Positions 47,550 to 56,493 are shown, counted from the stretch's first letter. The stretch is DNA of 64,000 bases from Streptomyces sp. NBC_01142 (GCF_026341125.1 NZ_JAPEOR010000005.1:62001-126000), one strand, 5' to 3'. Notes: generated from the letters alone by a model not told the origin. Made by a program: numbers and translations.

Positions 47550-48494
47550 TCACAACGTCTCTGCGCCCTCGGCCGGGTCCGGGGCGAGGGAGGACAGCGC
47601 CACGGTCGCGGCGTCCTGCGCCGACTGCAGTGCTTCGTTGAAGAGCTCAAGAGCCTTGGCGACCTCTTCGCTCATCCCCGCGATCTCGGTGACCGCGAGC
47701 TCATCGCGAGCGGTGGCCGCCAGGAGGTCGAGCAGTTCCTCGGTCCCCGTCGTCAGCTGTCTCAGCTGCCTGAGCTCGCGACGACGCTCCTCGGCCTCGG
47801 CGATCTGCGCGGCGTAGTTCTCCAGGGCCTCGACGCGGCGCCCGATACTGGAGAGGCTGATCCGGAGGATCTTGCGGCGGGGTTCCATGGCCTGCGCCAC
47901 CACCGCGCTGACCGCCGTCGTCGGCCCTTGCCCGGCTACCCGGCTATAGGTGCGCAGCGCGTCGGCGACCTCCCACACCTGGCCGTCCAGCCGCCTGTCG
48001 TTGTGCAGCTTGTCCGCCGGGTCCAACCGCTGCACCGAGGAACGCTGGACTCGCGTGGCGGCCCGCGCGGCACGAGCGAGCAACTCGGCCGCCTCCGAGT
48101 TGAGTTCGCGGCCCAGGACGAACTGGTCGTGCGCATCGGCTATCCGCAGCAGGACAGCCGTGCGCCGACGACGCTTCAGTACTGCGACCGCGCAGCTCAG
48201 CCCATAGGCGCAGGCTCCCACACCGAACATGAACATGCTGCGGGCGAACACGCTGAGCAGGAGCCCCCCGAACCACCATGCGGCGCGACGACCGCCGAGG
48301 GGATCGGCCAGACCCCACCACGGGCTGGTGCGTTCGGCGGCAACCGCCTCGCGCAGCAGTGCGGGATCGGCCTGCCGCAGGAGCTCCTGAACGTGATCCG
48401 GCAGTTCCGGGTCCAGCGTCAGCTGCGGCGCAGCGGTGCCGGCGTCCCCCGAAACCGCGCGCTCAGCAACCGATGGCTTCCACCATTCACTCAC
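47550..48494 (-). CDS. Membrane protein with cytoplasmic coiled coil, unknown function
   Basis: 314 residues. Two membrane helices (about 75-110, AAWWFGGLLLSVFARSMFMF then GVGACAYGLSCAVAVL) are followed by a long helical region rich in Arg/Glu (NYAAQIAEAEERRRELRQLR) to the end. No family is recognised. GTG 48494 is preferred over ATG 48515 because AGGAGGGGAG lies 7 bases upstream of it. Confidence 0.6.
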   Translation of the reverse strand: MSEWWKPSVAERAVSGDAGTAAPQLTLDPELPDHVQELLRQADPALLREAVAAERTSPWWGLADPLGGRRAAWWFGGLLLSVFARSMFMFGVGACAYGLSCAVAVLKRRRRTAVLLRIADAHDQFVLGRELNSEAAELLARAARAATRVQRSSVQRLDPADKLHNDRRLDGQVWEVADALRTYSRVAGQGPTTAVSAVVAQAMEPRRKILRISLSSIGRRVEALENYAAQIAEAEERRRELRQLRQLTTGTEELLDLLAATARDELAVTEIAGMSEEVAKALELFNEALQSAQDAATVALSSLAPDPAEGAETL

Positions 48495-48530
48495 CTCGGT
48501 GACTCCCCTCCTCATAGTTGCGGTCGGCCC

Positions 48531-48827
48531 TCAGCGCTCGTGATGGGCATCGGCCACGGCGACGGCCGGCGGAGAGAACGAGGCCAGCGCACGCAGCACC
48601 TCGTCGTAGACGACCTGCTCGCCGAAGACCTTCAGCGCGCCGTCGAAGTTCTCCACTTGGAGGACGTCTCCGTCGCCCGCCCAGACCTGGCCTTCGGCCG
48701 GCCTCACTGGGCCGCCGCCCAGGCTCGCCTCGTCGAGCATCGACAGCGGACCGGTCAGCTCGGGCGACAGGTGCTGCACGCGATCCAGGGCGTCGGCGAG
48801 CTCGGTGGATGTGAGCTTCTTGTACAT
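48531..48827 (-). CDS. Hypothetical protein, 98 aa
   Basis: A small acidic protein (MYKKLTSTELADALDRVQHL, GQVWAGDGDVLQVENFDGAL) without a known domain. A GGAAG box precedes ATG 48827. It lies about 35 bp upstream of the coiled-coil membrane protein gene in the same direction. Confidence 0.55.
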   Translation of the reverse strand: MYKKLTSTELADALDRVQHLSPELTGPLSMLDEASLGGGPVRPAEGQVWAGDGDVLQVENFDGALKVFGEQVVYDEVLRALASFSPPAVAVADAHHER

Positions 48828-49047
48828 CTGCTTCCACTCTCTGTGCGGGGCATCGGGATGGGCGGTGTCGGTGCTGCAGCCGCGGCATCGGACATGGGCT
48901 CGGACGTCACGGGCGACGGTCACCGCAGCCGGGGGCCAGGGTCGGCGAGATCTGCGGGGTCTTCCGGAGAGGACGGGATGGGCAGGCCGGCCGCCTGGGC
49001 CTTCAGCTGTGCCCAGAGGCAGGTCGGAGCCGGTGCGCCGGCCGCGG

Positions 49048-49905
49048 TCAGTGGATCTCCTCCTGGCCGGCGGCGCCGGCGGACGGGGTGTCGATGCCGG
49101 AGTGGCGCTCTCCCTTGCCGGTGAGGCTGACGACGAGGTCCTCCTCGTGGCCGGCGTCCATCTCCTTGGTCTCCTTCTTGTAGATCTTGCGGATGCGGAC
49201 CAGGCCGTGGTCGATGAGGTTGTCGAGCGCGACGGAGACGTCGGAGTCGGCCGGCTGGGCGTGCAGCTGAAGCTGGTGCCCGTTGCCCACGACCCCCTCG
49301 ATCGCGCCGGCGGCGACCTGGTGGCCGGCACCGGGGGAGGGCACCTCGGTGCCGGACGCGGCCGCGGCGAGGGTTTCCAGCAGGGCGCGCTCGAGCGGGG
49401 TGAGGGGGATCTCGGTGCGGCGCACCCCGGGCGTGCGGTTGTACTCCTTCTCGGCGAACGTGCGCACGCCGGCCGCGAGGTAGACGGGACCGGAGGCCAG
49501 CTCCTGGACGAAGTAGGGCTCCAGCTTGCTGCGCAGCTGGCTGGCCCGGCTCTTGGTAGTTCCGGTGATCTGGGCGACCTCCGACAGGCCGGCCAGCTCG
49601 GGCACGAGCGGTTCGGCGAGCCGGCGGTCGAACTCCTCTTCCGTGAGCACTTCGAACCCGGTCATCTGGTGCAGCCAGATCTCGTGCTTCAGCAGGGCGC
49701 CCTGGACGTACTCGACGCCGCGGGTGCCGGCGTCGACGGGGCTGTCCGCCTCGAGGAACAGGCGCACGGTCAGGCCGCCGGCGGGGGAGGAGCCGATGGA
49801 CGCGTCGTAGCGGGACAGGTTCTCGTGGAGGTCGCTGATGATCGTGTCGGGCGGGGTCTCGCTCACGTCGTACTCGACGCGCACGTTGTAGGTGTTCTGG
49901 GTCAT
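49048..49905 (-). CDS. Winged-helix-like hypothetical protein, 285 aa
   Basis: An N-terminal beta-rich domain (YNVRVEYDVSETPPDTIISD, GGLTVRLFLEADSPVDAGTR) precedes a helix-turn-helix (LVPELAGLSEVAQITGTTKS, RASQLRSKLEPYF). A possible second winged helix follows (PLTPLERALLETLAA with ALDNLIDHGLVRIRKIYKKE). A DNA-binding regulator is likely; the ligand is unknown. ATG 49905 was used. Confidence 0.6.
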   Translation of the reverse strand: MTQNTYNVRVEYDVSETPPDTIISDLHENLSRYDASIGSSPAGGLTVRLFLEADSPVDAGTRGVEYVQGALLKHEIWLHQMTGFEVLTEEEFDRRLAEPLVPELAGLSEVAQITGTTKSRASQLRSKLEPYFVQELASGPVYLAAGVRTFAEKEYNRTPGVRRTEIPLTPLERALLETLAAAASGTEVPSPGAGHQVAAGAIEGVVGNGHQLQLHAQPADSDVSVALDNLIDHGLVRIRKIYKKETKEMDAGHEEDLVVSLTGKGERHSGIDTPSAGAAGQEEIH

Positions 49906-49949
49906 GGCTTCCTCATCTCGGGGGCAGGGCGGTGACGGCGCGGTCGGCC

Positions 49950-49975
49950 GGGCGCCGGGGATGTCCCCGGCGCCC
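49950..49975 (-). terminator. Hairpin terminator after the HicA-like gene
   Basis: A perfect 12-bp inverted repeat (49950-49961 and 49964-49975), extendable by flanking CGGCC, 9 bp past the stop at 49984. Confidence 0.6.
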
Positions 49976-49983
49976 CCGGCCGA

Positions 49984-50256
49984 TCAGTGAGTGCGCTGGG
50001 GCTTGGGCTTGCCCTTGCGCTCGGTCTCGTAGACGAAGCCGAAGCGCTTGAGGTCCGCCTTCGCGTTCTTCAGGCCGCGGTACTCACTTGGGGTGCTGGG
50101 CATCGTGGTGACGAACGTCAGCACCTCCTCCTGCGTGGCGGTGGCCTCGGAGACGACGAGGAACACCCGGTAGTGACTGTTCTTGGTTTCTATGAACCGG
50201 AATCCCTGCTTCTCCGCCTTCTTCTTCATCTGGTTCAGGTCCTTCTTGGTGGCCAT
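49984..50256 (-). CDS. Small HicA-like (dsRBD-fold) protein
   Basis: 90 residues. KKDLNQMKKKAEKQGFRFIE, then TKNSHYRVFLVV, resembles the HicA toxin pattern (K-L...GF....GSHxxF). The usual GSH is NSH, and no HicB antitoxin is adjacent. The C-terminus is basic (TERKGKPKPQRTH). It may be an RNA-binding protein, not an active toxin. ATG 50256 has AGGGGAG 4 bases upstream. Its promoter (50291-50319) belongs to a promoter family also seen at 54965 and 58757. Confidence 0.6.
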   Translation of the reverse strand: MATKKDLNQMKKKAEKQGFRFIETKNSHYRVFLVVSEATATQEEVLTFVTTMPSTPSEYRGLKNAKADLKRFGFVYETERKGKPKPQRTH

Positions 50257-50668
50257 GTTCTCCCCTAACGCTTAACGCCGTCAAGAAATATGATCTCACA
50301 CATTGCTAAACATCGTCAAGCATTACGAAAAAAGACCGTGGGTGGTGGTGTGGAGCGGCCCGGTGGAGCCGCCACGCGGCCGTGTCGCGGCCTCGCGCAC
50401 CGGCCCAGACCCGGTAGGTGCGGCACGGCCGAACGCATCGGCCCCATGGGGTGCGGCGGGCGCCGGTCGGCCGAAACAGCACGACCGCTCCGAGGCGAGC
50501 GCTATGGTGTCCCCCGGGCAGGGACTGCTGCCTCCGTCCGCACCAGGTGGCCCGGACCCACAGGTGCACCAGCGGCGGGAAGAGACGAGTCGTCACGTCA
50601 GTTGCACAGCCTTCACTGCATCTGCCGGTACGCCGGTCCGGGGAGTCGTGCCGCGGAACGGAAGCCCC
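50257..50668. other. Divergent promoter region
   Basis: 412 bp between the HicA-like gene and the degenerate MinD-like gene. The left part is AT-rich and holds the minus-strand promoter. The right part has a possible earlier start for the plus-strand gene (ATG 50504, GAGGCGAGC upstream) but the sequence there is not protein-like. Nothing else is seen. Confidence 0.4.
50291..50319 (-). promoter_or_regulatory. Promoter of the HicA-like gene (GTTTARCAATGTG family)
   Basis: Minus strand TTGACG (50319-50314), 17-bp spacer containing GTTTAGCAATGTG, then AGATCA (50296-50291). The spacer sequence is shared with the promoter at 54965-54993. Confidence 0.6.
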
Positions 50669-52510
50669 ATGTCCAGGGACAGCAACACCATCCTGCTGCG
50701 CCAGCAGTACACCGGCGAGCCACGCCAGGCGGCCCAAGCCTTCTACCAGGCCCGGGGCCTGTACTTCGGCCTCGTACCCGACGCCACCGACCCTCAGCAG
50801 CAGCTCCTCGAAGCCGTCGTGATGCTCAGCCTCGCCCGCCCCCGCCTGCCCGAACCGGCCGAAACGGCCTCGCGCTTCGGCCTGCGCGGCGTTTCCCCGG
50901 ACGTCGACCAACTCGTCCTGTGGCCCGACCCGGACCACCTCCCACAACTCCTCGCACGGATCCTGCCGACACGCACCTCAGCAGGCATCGGGGGTGTCGC
51001 CGGCCTGCGCGTGCGACCGCCAGCCGGCCGCACCGACACCCTGCTCCTCGCCCGCCCCGGCAACCGCGCCCACCTGACCGTCCGCGCCCGGCGCCGAGAC
51101 CTGGCGGCCGCCGAGCAGTGGGCCAAGGACACCGGCCTCGAACCGCTGTGGACCGCCCGTACCGCACAGGCCGACGAACACGAGGCCTGGAGGTATCTGG
51201 TCGAGGGCATGCCACCCGAGGAACGCGCCGTCTGGAGCAGGGCCCTGCGCCGTATCGCCTTGCAGCCGACCGGATCCCGCGACTGGGCGGAGCGCCTGCC
51301 CACCCGCCAGGAACTGGACGGACCCAAGCCCCAGCGGATCGAGGCCCGCCCGGTCGGCCCGGCCGGCGGCCCCGCCCGCGGCGTCATCGCGGTGACCACC
51401 TCCCGCGGGCAGGCGGGCCTGGGCTGCACCACCGCGGCCCTCGCCCTGGCCGCCGCTCTCGCCCACACCGGCACCAGGGTGGCCTTCCTCGGCACCGGCG
51501 CCGAAGACCCCAACGGACTTGCCTACCTCCTGCGCGACGATCTTCCGCCCGCCGGAGTGTTCACCGACCTCGCGGACGACCTGCCCGGCTGCGGTGCCCT
51601 GCGTGCCATGACGCTGCCACCCGACGCCGCGCGCGCCCGCGACCTGCTCAGCCAGGCCTCCCGCACCCACGACACGGTGGTCCTGGACGCCGGCGCCGTC
51701 TTCCAGATGCGCCACCTCGTCGAGCACGCCGACGCCGTCATCGCCCTGGCCCCGTACCAGCCAGCGGTCTGGGGACACACCGAGGACACCGCACAGCTCC
51801 TGCAGTTCCTGGACACGAGGTTCGCCGCCTACGTAGAGGCCCGCACCGAGACCGAGGACTTCTACGACGCCGAGCACCCCGACGTCTACTTCGCGGAAGA
51901 CCGCAGCAACTACGCCGACAGGTGGTGGGCCGAGTTCGAGAACGCCCCGCACGCCTCGGACGACTGGCCCCGCCTGCCCGACGAGTCGGCAACCGCCCAT
52001 CTCCGCGCCTGGCGCCGAGACTTCATCAACTTCCTCGACCGTGAGGGGCGCCGCCGCCACCCGACCACCTGGAGCGCAGTCGCCGCGGTGTGGGCGGACC
52101 GCAACCGCGCCCGCAACGCCCGCGGACTCCAGCCCGACGAGGATGCAAACGACCTCAGCGCCTACCTCGGCGAGCACGACATCAAGTCGGTTCGGCACCT
52201 GGCCGATCCGGCACCCGTCACGGCCTGGCTCCTGCGGCAGTTCGACAGCCTCGTCGAGACCGGGCCGACGCTCCTCCTGCCCCGCGTCCCCGAGGACGTC
52301 GACCAGCACCAACTCGCCGAGGTCCGCGAAGGCCTGCGCGCCCACGGGATCCCGGACATCGTCACCTGGCCCGAGCTGGACGAACTGCGCGAGCTGCCCT
52401 TCATCATCGCCGGTGTGACCAGCATGTCGGACGAGGCCGCGGCCGCCGCCAACCACCTCGCCCTGGCCGCCGCCGACTGCCTTGCCGCGCGCAAGGGGGC
52501 CACCGTGTGA
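50669..52510 (+). CDS. MinD/ParA-like protein with degenerate Walker A
   Basis: 613 residues. After an N-terminal region of about 220 residues (NTILLRQQYTGEPRQAAQAF, LWPDPDHLPQLLARILP) comes a MinD/ParA-type fold: VIAVTTSRGQAGLGCTTAAL, then ALAAALAHTGTRVAFLGTGA, HDTVVLDAGAVFQMRHLVEH and ADAVIALAPYQPAVWGH. The deviant Walker A (KGGxGKT) has become RGQAGLGCTT: both Lys residues are lost, so normal ATP hydrolysis is unlikely. The C-terminal 200 residues are of unknown fold. ATG 50669 has GGAAG upstream. Its role on the element is unknown. Confidence 0.65.
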   Translation: MSRDSNTILLRQQYTGEPRQAAQAFYQARGLYFGLVPDATDPQQQLLEAVVMLSLARPRLPEPAETASRFGLRGVSPDVDQLVLWPDPDHLPQLLARILPTRTSAGIGGVAGLRVRPPAGRTDTLLLARPGNRAHLTVRARRRDLAAAEQWAKDTGLEPLWTARTAQADEHEAWRYLVEGMPPEERAVWSRALRRIALQPTGSRDWAERLPTRQELDGPKPQRIEARPVGPAGGPARGVIAVTTSRGQAGLGCTTAALALAAALAHTGTRVAFLGTGAEDPNGLAYLLRDDLPPAGVFTDLADDLPGCGALRAMTLPPDAARARDLLSQASRTHDTVVLDAGAVFQMRHLVEHADAVIALAPYQPAVWGHTEDTAQLLQFLDTRFAAYVEARTETEDFYDAEHPDVYFAEDRSNYADRWWAEFENAPHASDDWPRLPDESATAHLRAWRRDFINFLDREGRRRHPTTWSAVAAVWADRNRARNARGLQPDEDANDLSAYLGEHDIKSVRHLADPAPVTAWLLRQFDSLVETGPTLLLPRVPEDVDQHQLAEVREGLRAHGIPDIVTWPELDELRELPFIIAGVTSMSDEAAAAANHLALAAADCLAARKGATV

Positions 52511-52648
52511 CCCCTCCGGCCCGGCCGCGGGAGCGCGCCGCCCGATCCGGCCACGCCGCCACCCGCTACCCCGACGACAAGCCGGCCGCCGGGCATCGAC
52601 TCCCGCAGCCTGACTCTTCCGACCTCGGCCCGAACGGACGCCACCTTC

Positions 52649-52903
52649 ATGACCGTTGAGAACCCCATAGCCGTGCTCCAAGAGCACCTTGACGGCCTGC
52701 AGCAGGAGTACGGGCCGGCACATCCGGAGGTCATCGAGGCCTGGACAAAGCTCGCGGAGCTGACCGGCCAACGAGGCGACCCCCGCGGTGCTGCGCGCCA
52801 GTACCAGCAACTCGGTGACACCCTGCGCGAACACATCGGCCCGTTCGACGGGAAAGTGCTGGACGCCTACGAGGGAATGGCCCGCTGGGTGGCCGGCGGC
52901 TGA
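52649..52903 (+). CDS. Small TPR-like helical protein, 84 aa
   Basis: Helical repeat-like sequence (VLQEHLDGLQQEYGPAHPEV, EAWTKLAELTGQRGDPRGAA, RQYQQLGDTLREHIGP) that fits one to two tetratricopeptide repeats. Partner unknown. It lies 138 bp after the degenerate MinD-like gene in the same direction. Confidence 0.55.
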   Translation: MTVENPIAVLQEHLDGLQQEYGPAHPEVIEAWTKLAELTGQRGDPRGAARQYQQLGDTLREHIGPFDGKVLDAYEGMARWVAGG

Positions 52904-53203
52904 CCTTTTCCAGTCAGGTCAGGAGCAACTGCCGGGGTGTGCCCGGAGAGATGTTGGCGGCCCCCGTCCAGTTCCCTGCCTTCGCCTCCGCAGGGTGCGG
53001 TGGCGGCGCGTGATCGAGGACGGGGGGCCAGTGTCATGTTCTTCGGTGGTCGACTCCGGCGGGCGAGGTGTCCAGCGCCGGAGCGGGAAGGGCACGCCGC
53101 GCGCAGGCAGACCTCCGTGCTCAGGCGCGGGGAGAAGAGGGACGTGGACCACGCCCACGATCCGGGCTGGGCGTCGCTTCGTCGTCCCGGAGCCGTGCGG
53201 CGG
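52904..53203. other. Spacer without recognisable gene
   Basis: 300 bp between convergent genes. Short frames on both strands have Arg/Gly-rich translations without domain character. Nothing further is seen. Confidence 0.4.
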
Positions 53204-53839
53204 TTATGCGTCGTACTCGCGCACCCGGGCGATGAGGCGGGAGGCGACGGTTTCCGCGACGGGGTCCAGGTCGGGCCGGATTCCGGCCACGGCGGCGAGC
53301 AGGGCGTAGGCGAGGCGGGACTCGCCCTTGGTCAGTACGGCCAGGCGCGGGCCCGGACGGTCGAGCTCGACGTTGAACTCCGCGGTTGCCACGGTGAGGC
53401 CACGCAGGGCGGGGCCGTACTCGGCGGCGCGCTCGGTGAGGCGGGCGGTGAGCGCTGCGGCGAGCGGAGCCAGCTGGGTGGCCGTTCCTTCGACGAGCGT
53501 GATCAGTGTGTGGACCGCTGCGGTCTCTCCGCTGGTCAGGACAGCCAGACGCGGGCCGGGACGGTCGAACTCAACAGTGAACTCTGCTGCCATGGCGTCG
53601 AGTTCACCGTCAGGACTGCCGGTCAGGGTGGTGATGCCGTCGTTGGCGTCGAGGTTCAGACCGCCGATCGTGCCCGCCATGATGACCGTCCCGGTCTGCA
53701 CGCCGCCGGTGATGCTGTTAGGCCGTGTTGCTAAAGAAGGCTGGTGGGCCGGGTGCACCCAGACTTCGTCGTTGAGCAGCGCCATTCCCGGTACGGGGCA
53801 GGCCTCCCACCTGCGCCGGTGCAGCTGCGTGGTGTCCAT
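53204..53839 (-). CDS. Hypothetical protein with internal duplication
   Basis: 211 residues if started at ATG 53839. The C-terminal 160 residues (from MAGTIGGLNLDAND, ATG 53680) are the safest part. They contain two copies of a block: EFTVEFDRPGPRLAVLTSGE and EFNVELDRPGPRLAVLTKGE, about 68 residues apart, each followed by a helix. The N-terminus includes a GGVQTGTVIMAGTIGG segment similar to short beta motifs at the start of some Streptomyces regulatory proteins. The longer start would include one TTA codon (in SLATRP), rare in this window, so expression could depend on the bldA tRNA. Function unknown. Confidence 0.5.
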   Translation of the reverse strand: MDTTQLHRRRWEACPVPGMALLNDEVWVHPAHQPSLATRPNSITGGVQTGTVIMAGTIGGLNLDANDGITTLTGSPDGELDAMAAEFTVEFDRPGPRLAVLTSGETAAVHTLITLVEGTATQLAPLAAALTARLTERAAEYGPALRGLTVATAEFNVELDRPGPRLAVLTKGESRLAYALLAAVAGIRPDLDPVAETVASRLIARVREYDA

Positions 53840-53926
53840 CTCGCTACGTAAACTGCTGGCTCGTGCGCCTGCTTGTGATGCCAACGTGCCCACTGACGGC
53901 TTCCCGTTCGACCGAAGGACTGAGCC

Positions 53927-54226
53927 GTGCCCGACCGACCTGAAATTGTCTGCATCTGCGGCTCTACCCGGTTCGTGGACGAGATGCGAGCGGTGAACCG
54001 TGATCTGACCTTCGCAGGTGTCATTGTCGTCGCGCCAGGCGAAGCAGACGAGTTGATCACCGACGAGCAGAAGACCGCGCTGGACGCCCTCCACCTGCGC
54101 AAGATCGACCTGGCCGACCGGGTTCTGGTCGTCAACCCCGGCGGGTATATCGGCGAGTCCACGAGCAGGGAGATCGCATATGCGCACGCCACCGGCAAGC
54201 CGATCTCGTTCACCGATCCCATCTGA
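53927..54226 (+). CDS. Nucleoside 2-deoxyribosyltransferase-like (DUF4406-type) protein
   Basis: 99 residues. EIVCICGSTRFVDEMRAVNR, then VIVVAPGEADE, LHLRKIDLADRVLVVNPGGY, IGESTSREIAYAHATGKPIS match the nucleoside 2-deoxyribosyltransferase-like Rossmann family (GSTR motif, D-A-D strand, S-T-E helix). Activity on a nucleotide or sugar-nucleoside is likely but not defined. GTG 53927 has GAAGGA 7 bases upstream. Confidence 0.75.
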   Translation: MPDRPEIVCICGSTRFVDEMRAVNRDLTFAGVIVVAPGEADELITDEQKTALDALHLRKIDLADRVLVVNPGGYIGESTSREIAYAHATGKPISFTDPI

Positions 54227-54305
54227 CCAGTAGATGCTTCCTGGTGCGCGCAGGCAATAGCCCACGCGGAACGCGGGAGCCGCGGTGGGCCGGGCGGCGC
54301 AGGGG

Positions 54306-54536
54306 TCATGAACGGGCGGGGTCGCGCTCCGCCTTCTTTGCCTTAGCGGCATCTTCGGTCGGGGCGGTATTGCCGGCGGCGTCCTGGATCGACAGGTCCA
54401 GGTACAGGCGCGCCAGTGCGATGTACTCGGCGCGCCGCCGGGAGCTGATGTTCTCCCACGATGCCTGGGCGGCGTACGCCTGGGCCTTGTCCCGGTTGGT
54501 CGTGTGGTAGTCGAAGTTCGGCTTCATGTGCCGCAT
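54306..54536 (-). CDS. Hypothetical protein, 76 aa
   Basis: A helical small protein (HTTNRDKAQAYAAQASWENI, SRRRAEYIALARLYLDLSIQ) with a charged tail. ATG 54536 has GAAGGA 9 bases upstream. It lies 57 bp after the 105-aa gene in the same direction, so it is probably the second gene of the unit driven from 54965-54993. Confidence 0.6.
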   Translation of the reverse strand: MRHMKPNFDYHTTNRDKAQAYAAQASWENISSRRRAEYIALARLYLDLSIQDAAGNTAPTEDAAKAKKAERDPARS

Positions 54537-54593
54537 GACGCGGGTTCCTTCCGGATGTGCCGGCGCTCGAGGTCGGCCGGTGCGGCCGGCCGC

Positions 54594-54911
54594 TCAGAGG
54601 TTGATCAGGTCGCGGATCGCGTCGGGCAGCTGGGCGATCTGGTCGGGGCGGTCGAAGTAGTAGTCGCGGATGCGGCCGGCGAGCTCGCGGTCCACGGTCA
54701 CCGCCTGCGGCGCCGCCGGCAGTTCGAGCGCGGTGCGCGCGGCGTCGTCCAGGTGCGCGGCGAGCGGCTGGTAGTCCCGCTCGTCGGTCTGTGTCATCAG
54801 GTCGTCGAAGGTGGGGCGAGGGCCGACCTTCGGGAGCGGGCCGACGGGGCGCATCGCGGGCTGGTCCGCCAGCCGCGAGTCGCGGGGAGTGGGCTGCTGC
54901 TGGTCTGTCAT
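54594..54911 (-). CDS. Hypothetical protein, 105 aa
   Basis: A Pro-rich N-terminus and an acidic/helical C-terminus (FDDLMTQTDERDYQPLAAHL, IRDYYFDRPDQIAQLPDAIR). No family is recognised. ATG 54911 has GGAGGA 4 bases upstream; the TTG four codons earlier overlaps that box. Its promoter is one of the best consensus promoters in the window. Confidence 0.6.
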   Translation of the reverse strand: MTDQQQPTPRDSRLADQPAMRPVGPLPKVGPRPTFDDLMTQTDERDYQPLAAHLDDAARTALELPAAPQAVTVDRELAGRIRDYYFDRPDQIAQLPDAIRDLINL

Positions 54912-54964
54912 GTCGTCCTCCAAGGTCCGGTGGGGAGATTCGGTTGCTCCTCACCCTGAAAATC

Positions 54965-54993
54965 ATCCTACTCACATTGTTAAACTTTGTCAA
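54965..54993 (-). promoter_or_regulatory. Consensus promoter (GTTTARCAATGTG family)
   Basis: Minus strand TTGACA (54993-54988), 17-bp spacer AAGTTTAACAATGTGAG, TAGGAT (54970-54965). It lies about 55 bp upstream of the 105-aa gene and about 20 bp from the 3' end of the first ADP-ribosyltransferase gene. Confidence 0.8.
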
Positions 54994-55015
54994 GCGATAT
55001 GAAAAAGTAGCCCTG

Positions 55016-56416
55016 TCAGTGTCGGGGGACCTCGTTCATATCGACGAGCTGCACCACAACGCACTTCCGTCCCTTGATCGTCACGTTCTCCTGGACGCCC
55101 ACGGACACCCAGTTCGAGCCGCTCTCGTGGAGCCGCTCCCGCTCCAGATTCCCGTACTGCGACACGTGCGCCACAGCGGCCCCGCGGCGGGAGACCATCT
55201 CGAAAACGACGGCATGGTCGGCCTTGCCGGACTGGCCGTTGTCCTCCCAGTCAGTCCGCGCGAAGTACTCGTCGGCCGCCACGTTGGAGCAGTGGGACGA
55301 GGAGAGGAACGACGGGCTGTGGTAGCGGCTGCCGGCCGGGAAGTTCTCCCGGGCCCATTGCGCGACCCGGTTGCCCTTGCGGACCTCCAGCGGGGGAGTG
55401 AACCCGCGGAAGGTCCGGTGCGGCACCTCGGCCGCGCCCGCCGAGCGGATCGCCGAGTTGATGTTCCCGGTGACCACCCGCATCGGGACGTCCATCTTCT
55501 CCGCCGGCTGGTCGAGGTCGCGCCCGTTGTAGAGGTGGGCGTTGATCTGCCGGTACTTCGAGCCGGTGTAGGTGCTGACCCAGTGGTGCTGCTCGGAGCT
55601 GAGGCTGGAGGCCCACGCATTCGACTCGGGCACCAGCACCCCGGCCCGGTTCTCCTCCAGCTGATCCCGGTGTGGGTCGCGGCCCAGCCCGTGCCGCTCC
55701 CACGGGCGGGCCGCCTGCCGGCTGCGCGCCGCGGCGATGATCTGCTCGGCATGATCGGCGGGCACGCGGTCGTAGATGACCTGGCCGTTCTCCACCCGGT
55801 AGGGCCAGGGCGAGTTGGCCAGCGCCTGGTAGCGGCCCTGGTCGAGCCGGTTGAACACGACCCGGGCGTGCGGCGGTTCATCTCCGTCCGCCGGATACAC
55901 GGTCGCTGAGCCGGCGAAGTCGTCCCCGCGCCAGGCCACCGTCTGCCCGCCGTCGGCACGCGGCACGAACGTGGCAGACCCGCCCGCCCCGCTGGCCCGC
56001 GCGAACGCGTCGGCGGCACGGACGTGCTCGGGGTACTCCGGCAGCTGCGCCGCGCCCCACTCGTCCTCGGCCGGCTCGGGCGTTCGCGCGGGCATCGCCC
56101 ACGCGACGCGGGGGTCGGCGGCATTGGGGTAGCGGGGCGCCTGCTTGCGGTCTTTCAGCATGGTGCGGGTCGCGGCCGCGGACAACTTCGCGTTGTCCGC
56201 GTACAACTTGGCCTGCTCGTCGTCACCGTTCTCGGCGGCCTGACGGGTCTTGGCCTCCCACATCTGGGCCGTGGCGTACGCGCCGTGCGCGGGGTGCCCG
56301 GCGCCGGCCACGGCGACGTCCTTGCGCAGCGCGGTCGAGGCAGCGCGGCGCGCGGCCCGAACGGCCGGGTGGGACGAGCCGCACCTGCGCCCGCCCTTCG
56401 ATTGCGACCTGCACAC
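55016..56416 (-). CDS. ADP-ribosyltransferase toxin-like protein 1 (R-S-E class)
   Basis: 466 residues. ADP-ribosyltransferases of the R-S-E class move ADP-ribose from NAD+ to a target. The catalytic domain (about 300-466) has HRTFRGFTPPLEV (Arg), YHSPSFLSSSHCS (S-x-S) and GNLERERLHESGSNWVSVG (ExE). The N-terminus (MCRSQSKGGRRCGSSHPAVR) is a Cys/basic module shared with two other proteins of this island. A helical segment and a middle domain (ARVVFNRLDQGRYQALANSP, then PYRVENGQVIYDRVPADHAE) follow and are shared with the paralogue downstream. GTG 56416 has GGAGGG 7 bases upstream. A DnaA-box-like element lies about 80 bp upstream. No signal peptide is present. No obvious immunity gene is directly adjacent. 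Confidence 0.82.
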   Translation of the reverse strand: MCRSQSKGGRRCGSSHPAVRAARRAASTALRKDVAVAGAGHPAHGAYATAQMWEAKTRQAAENGDDEQAKLYADNAKLSAAATRTMLKDRKQAPRYPNAADPRVAWAMPARTPEPAEDEWGAAQLPEYPEHVRAADAFARASGAGGSATFVPRADGGQTVAWRGDDFAGSATVYPADGDEPPHARVVFNRLDQGRYQALANSPWPYRVENGQVIYDRVPADHAEQIIAAARSRQAARPWERHGLGRDPHRDQLEENRAGVLVPESNAWASSLSSEQHHWVSTYTGSKYRQINAHLYNGRDLDQPAEKMDVPMRVVTGNINSAIRSAGAAEVPHRTFRGFTPPLEVRKGNRVAQWARENFPAGSRYHSPSFLSSSHCSNVAADEYFARTDWEDNGQSGKADHAVVFEMVSRRGAAVAHVSQYGNLERERLHESGSNWVSVGVQENVTIKGRKCVVVQLVDMNEVPRH

Positions 56417-56493
56417 CGCAGTGCCCTCCCTTCCTCGCCCGCGATCCGCGGGGCTGCCCCGGCGGGCAGCCACGTGATCTTGGAAGGGGTGGC

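Noticed and set aside
49984..50256. HicAB toxin-antitoxin pair
   Set aside because: Only the HicA-like member is seen; no HicB-like gene is adjacent on either side.
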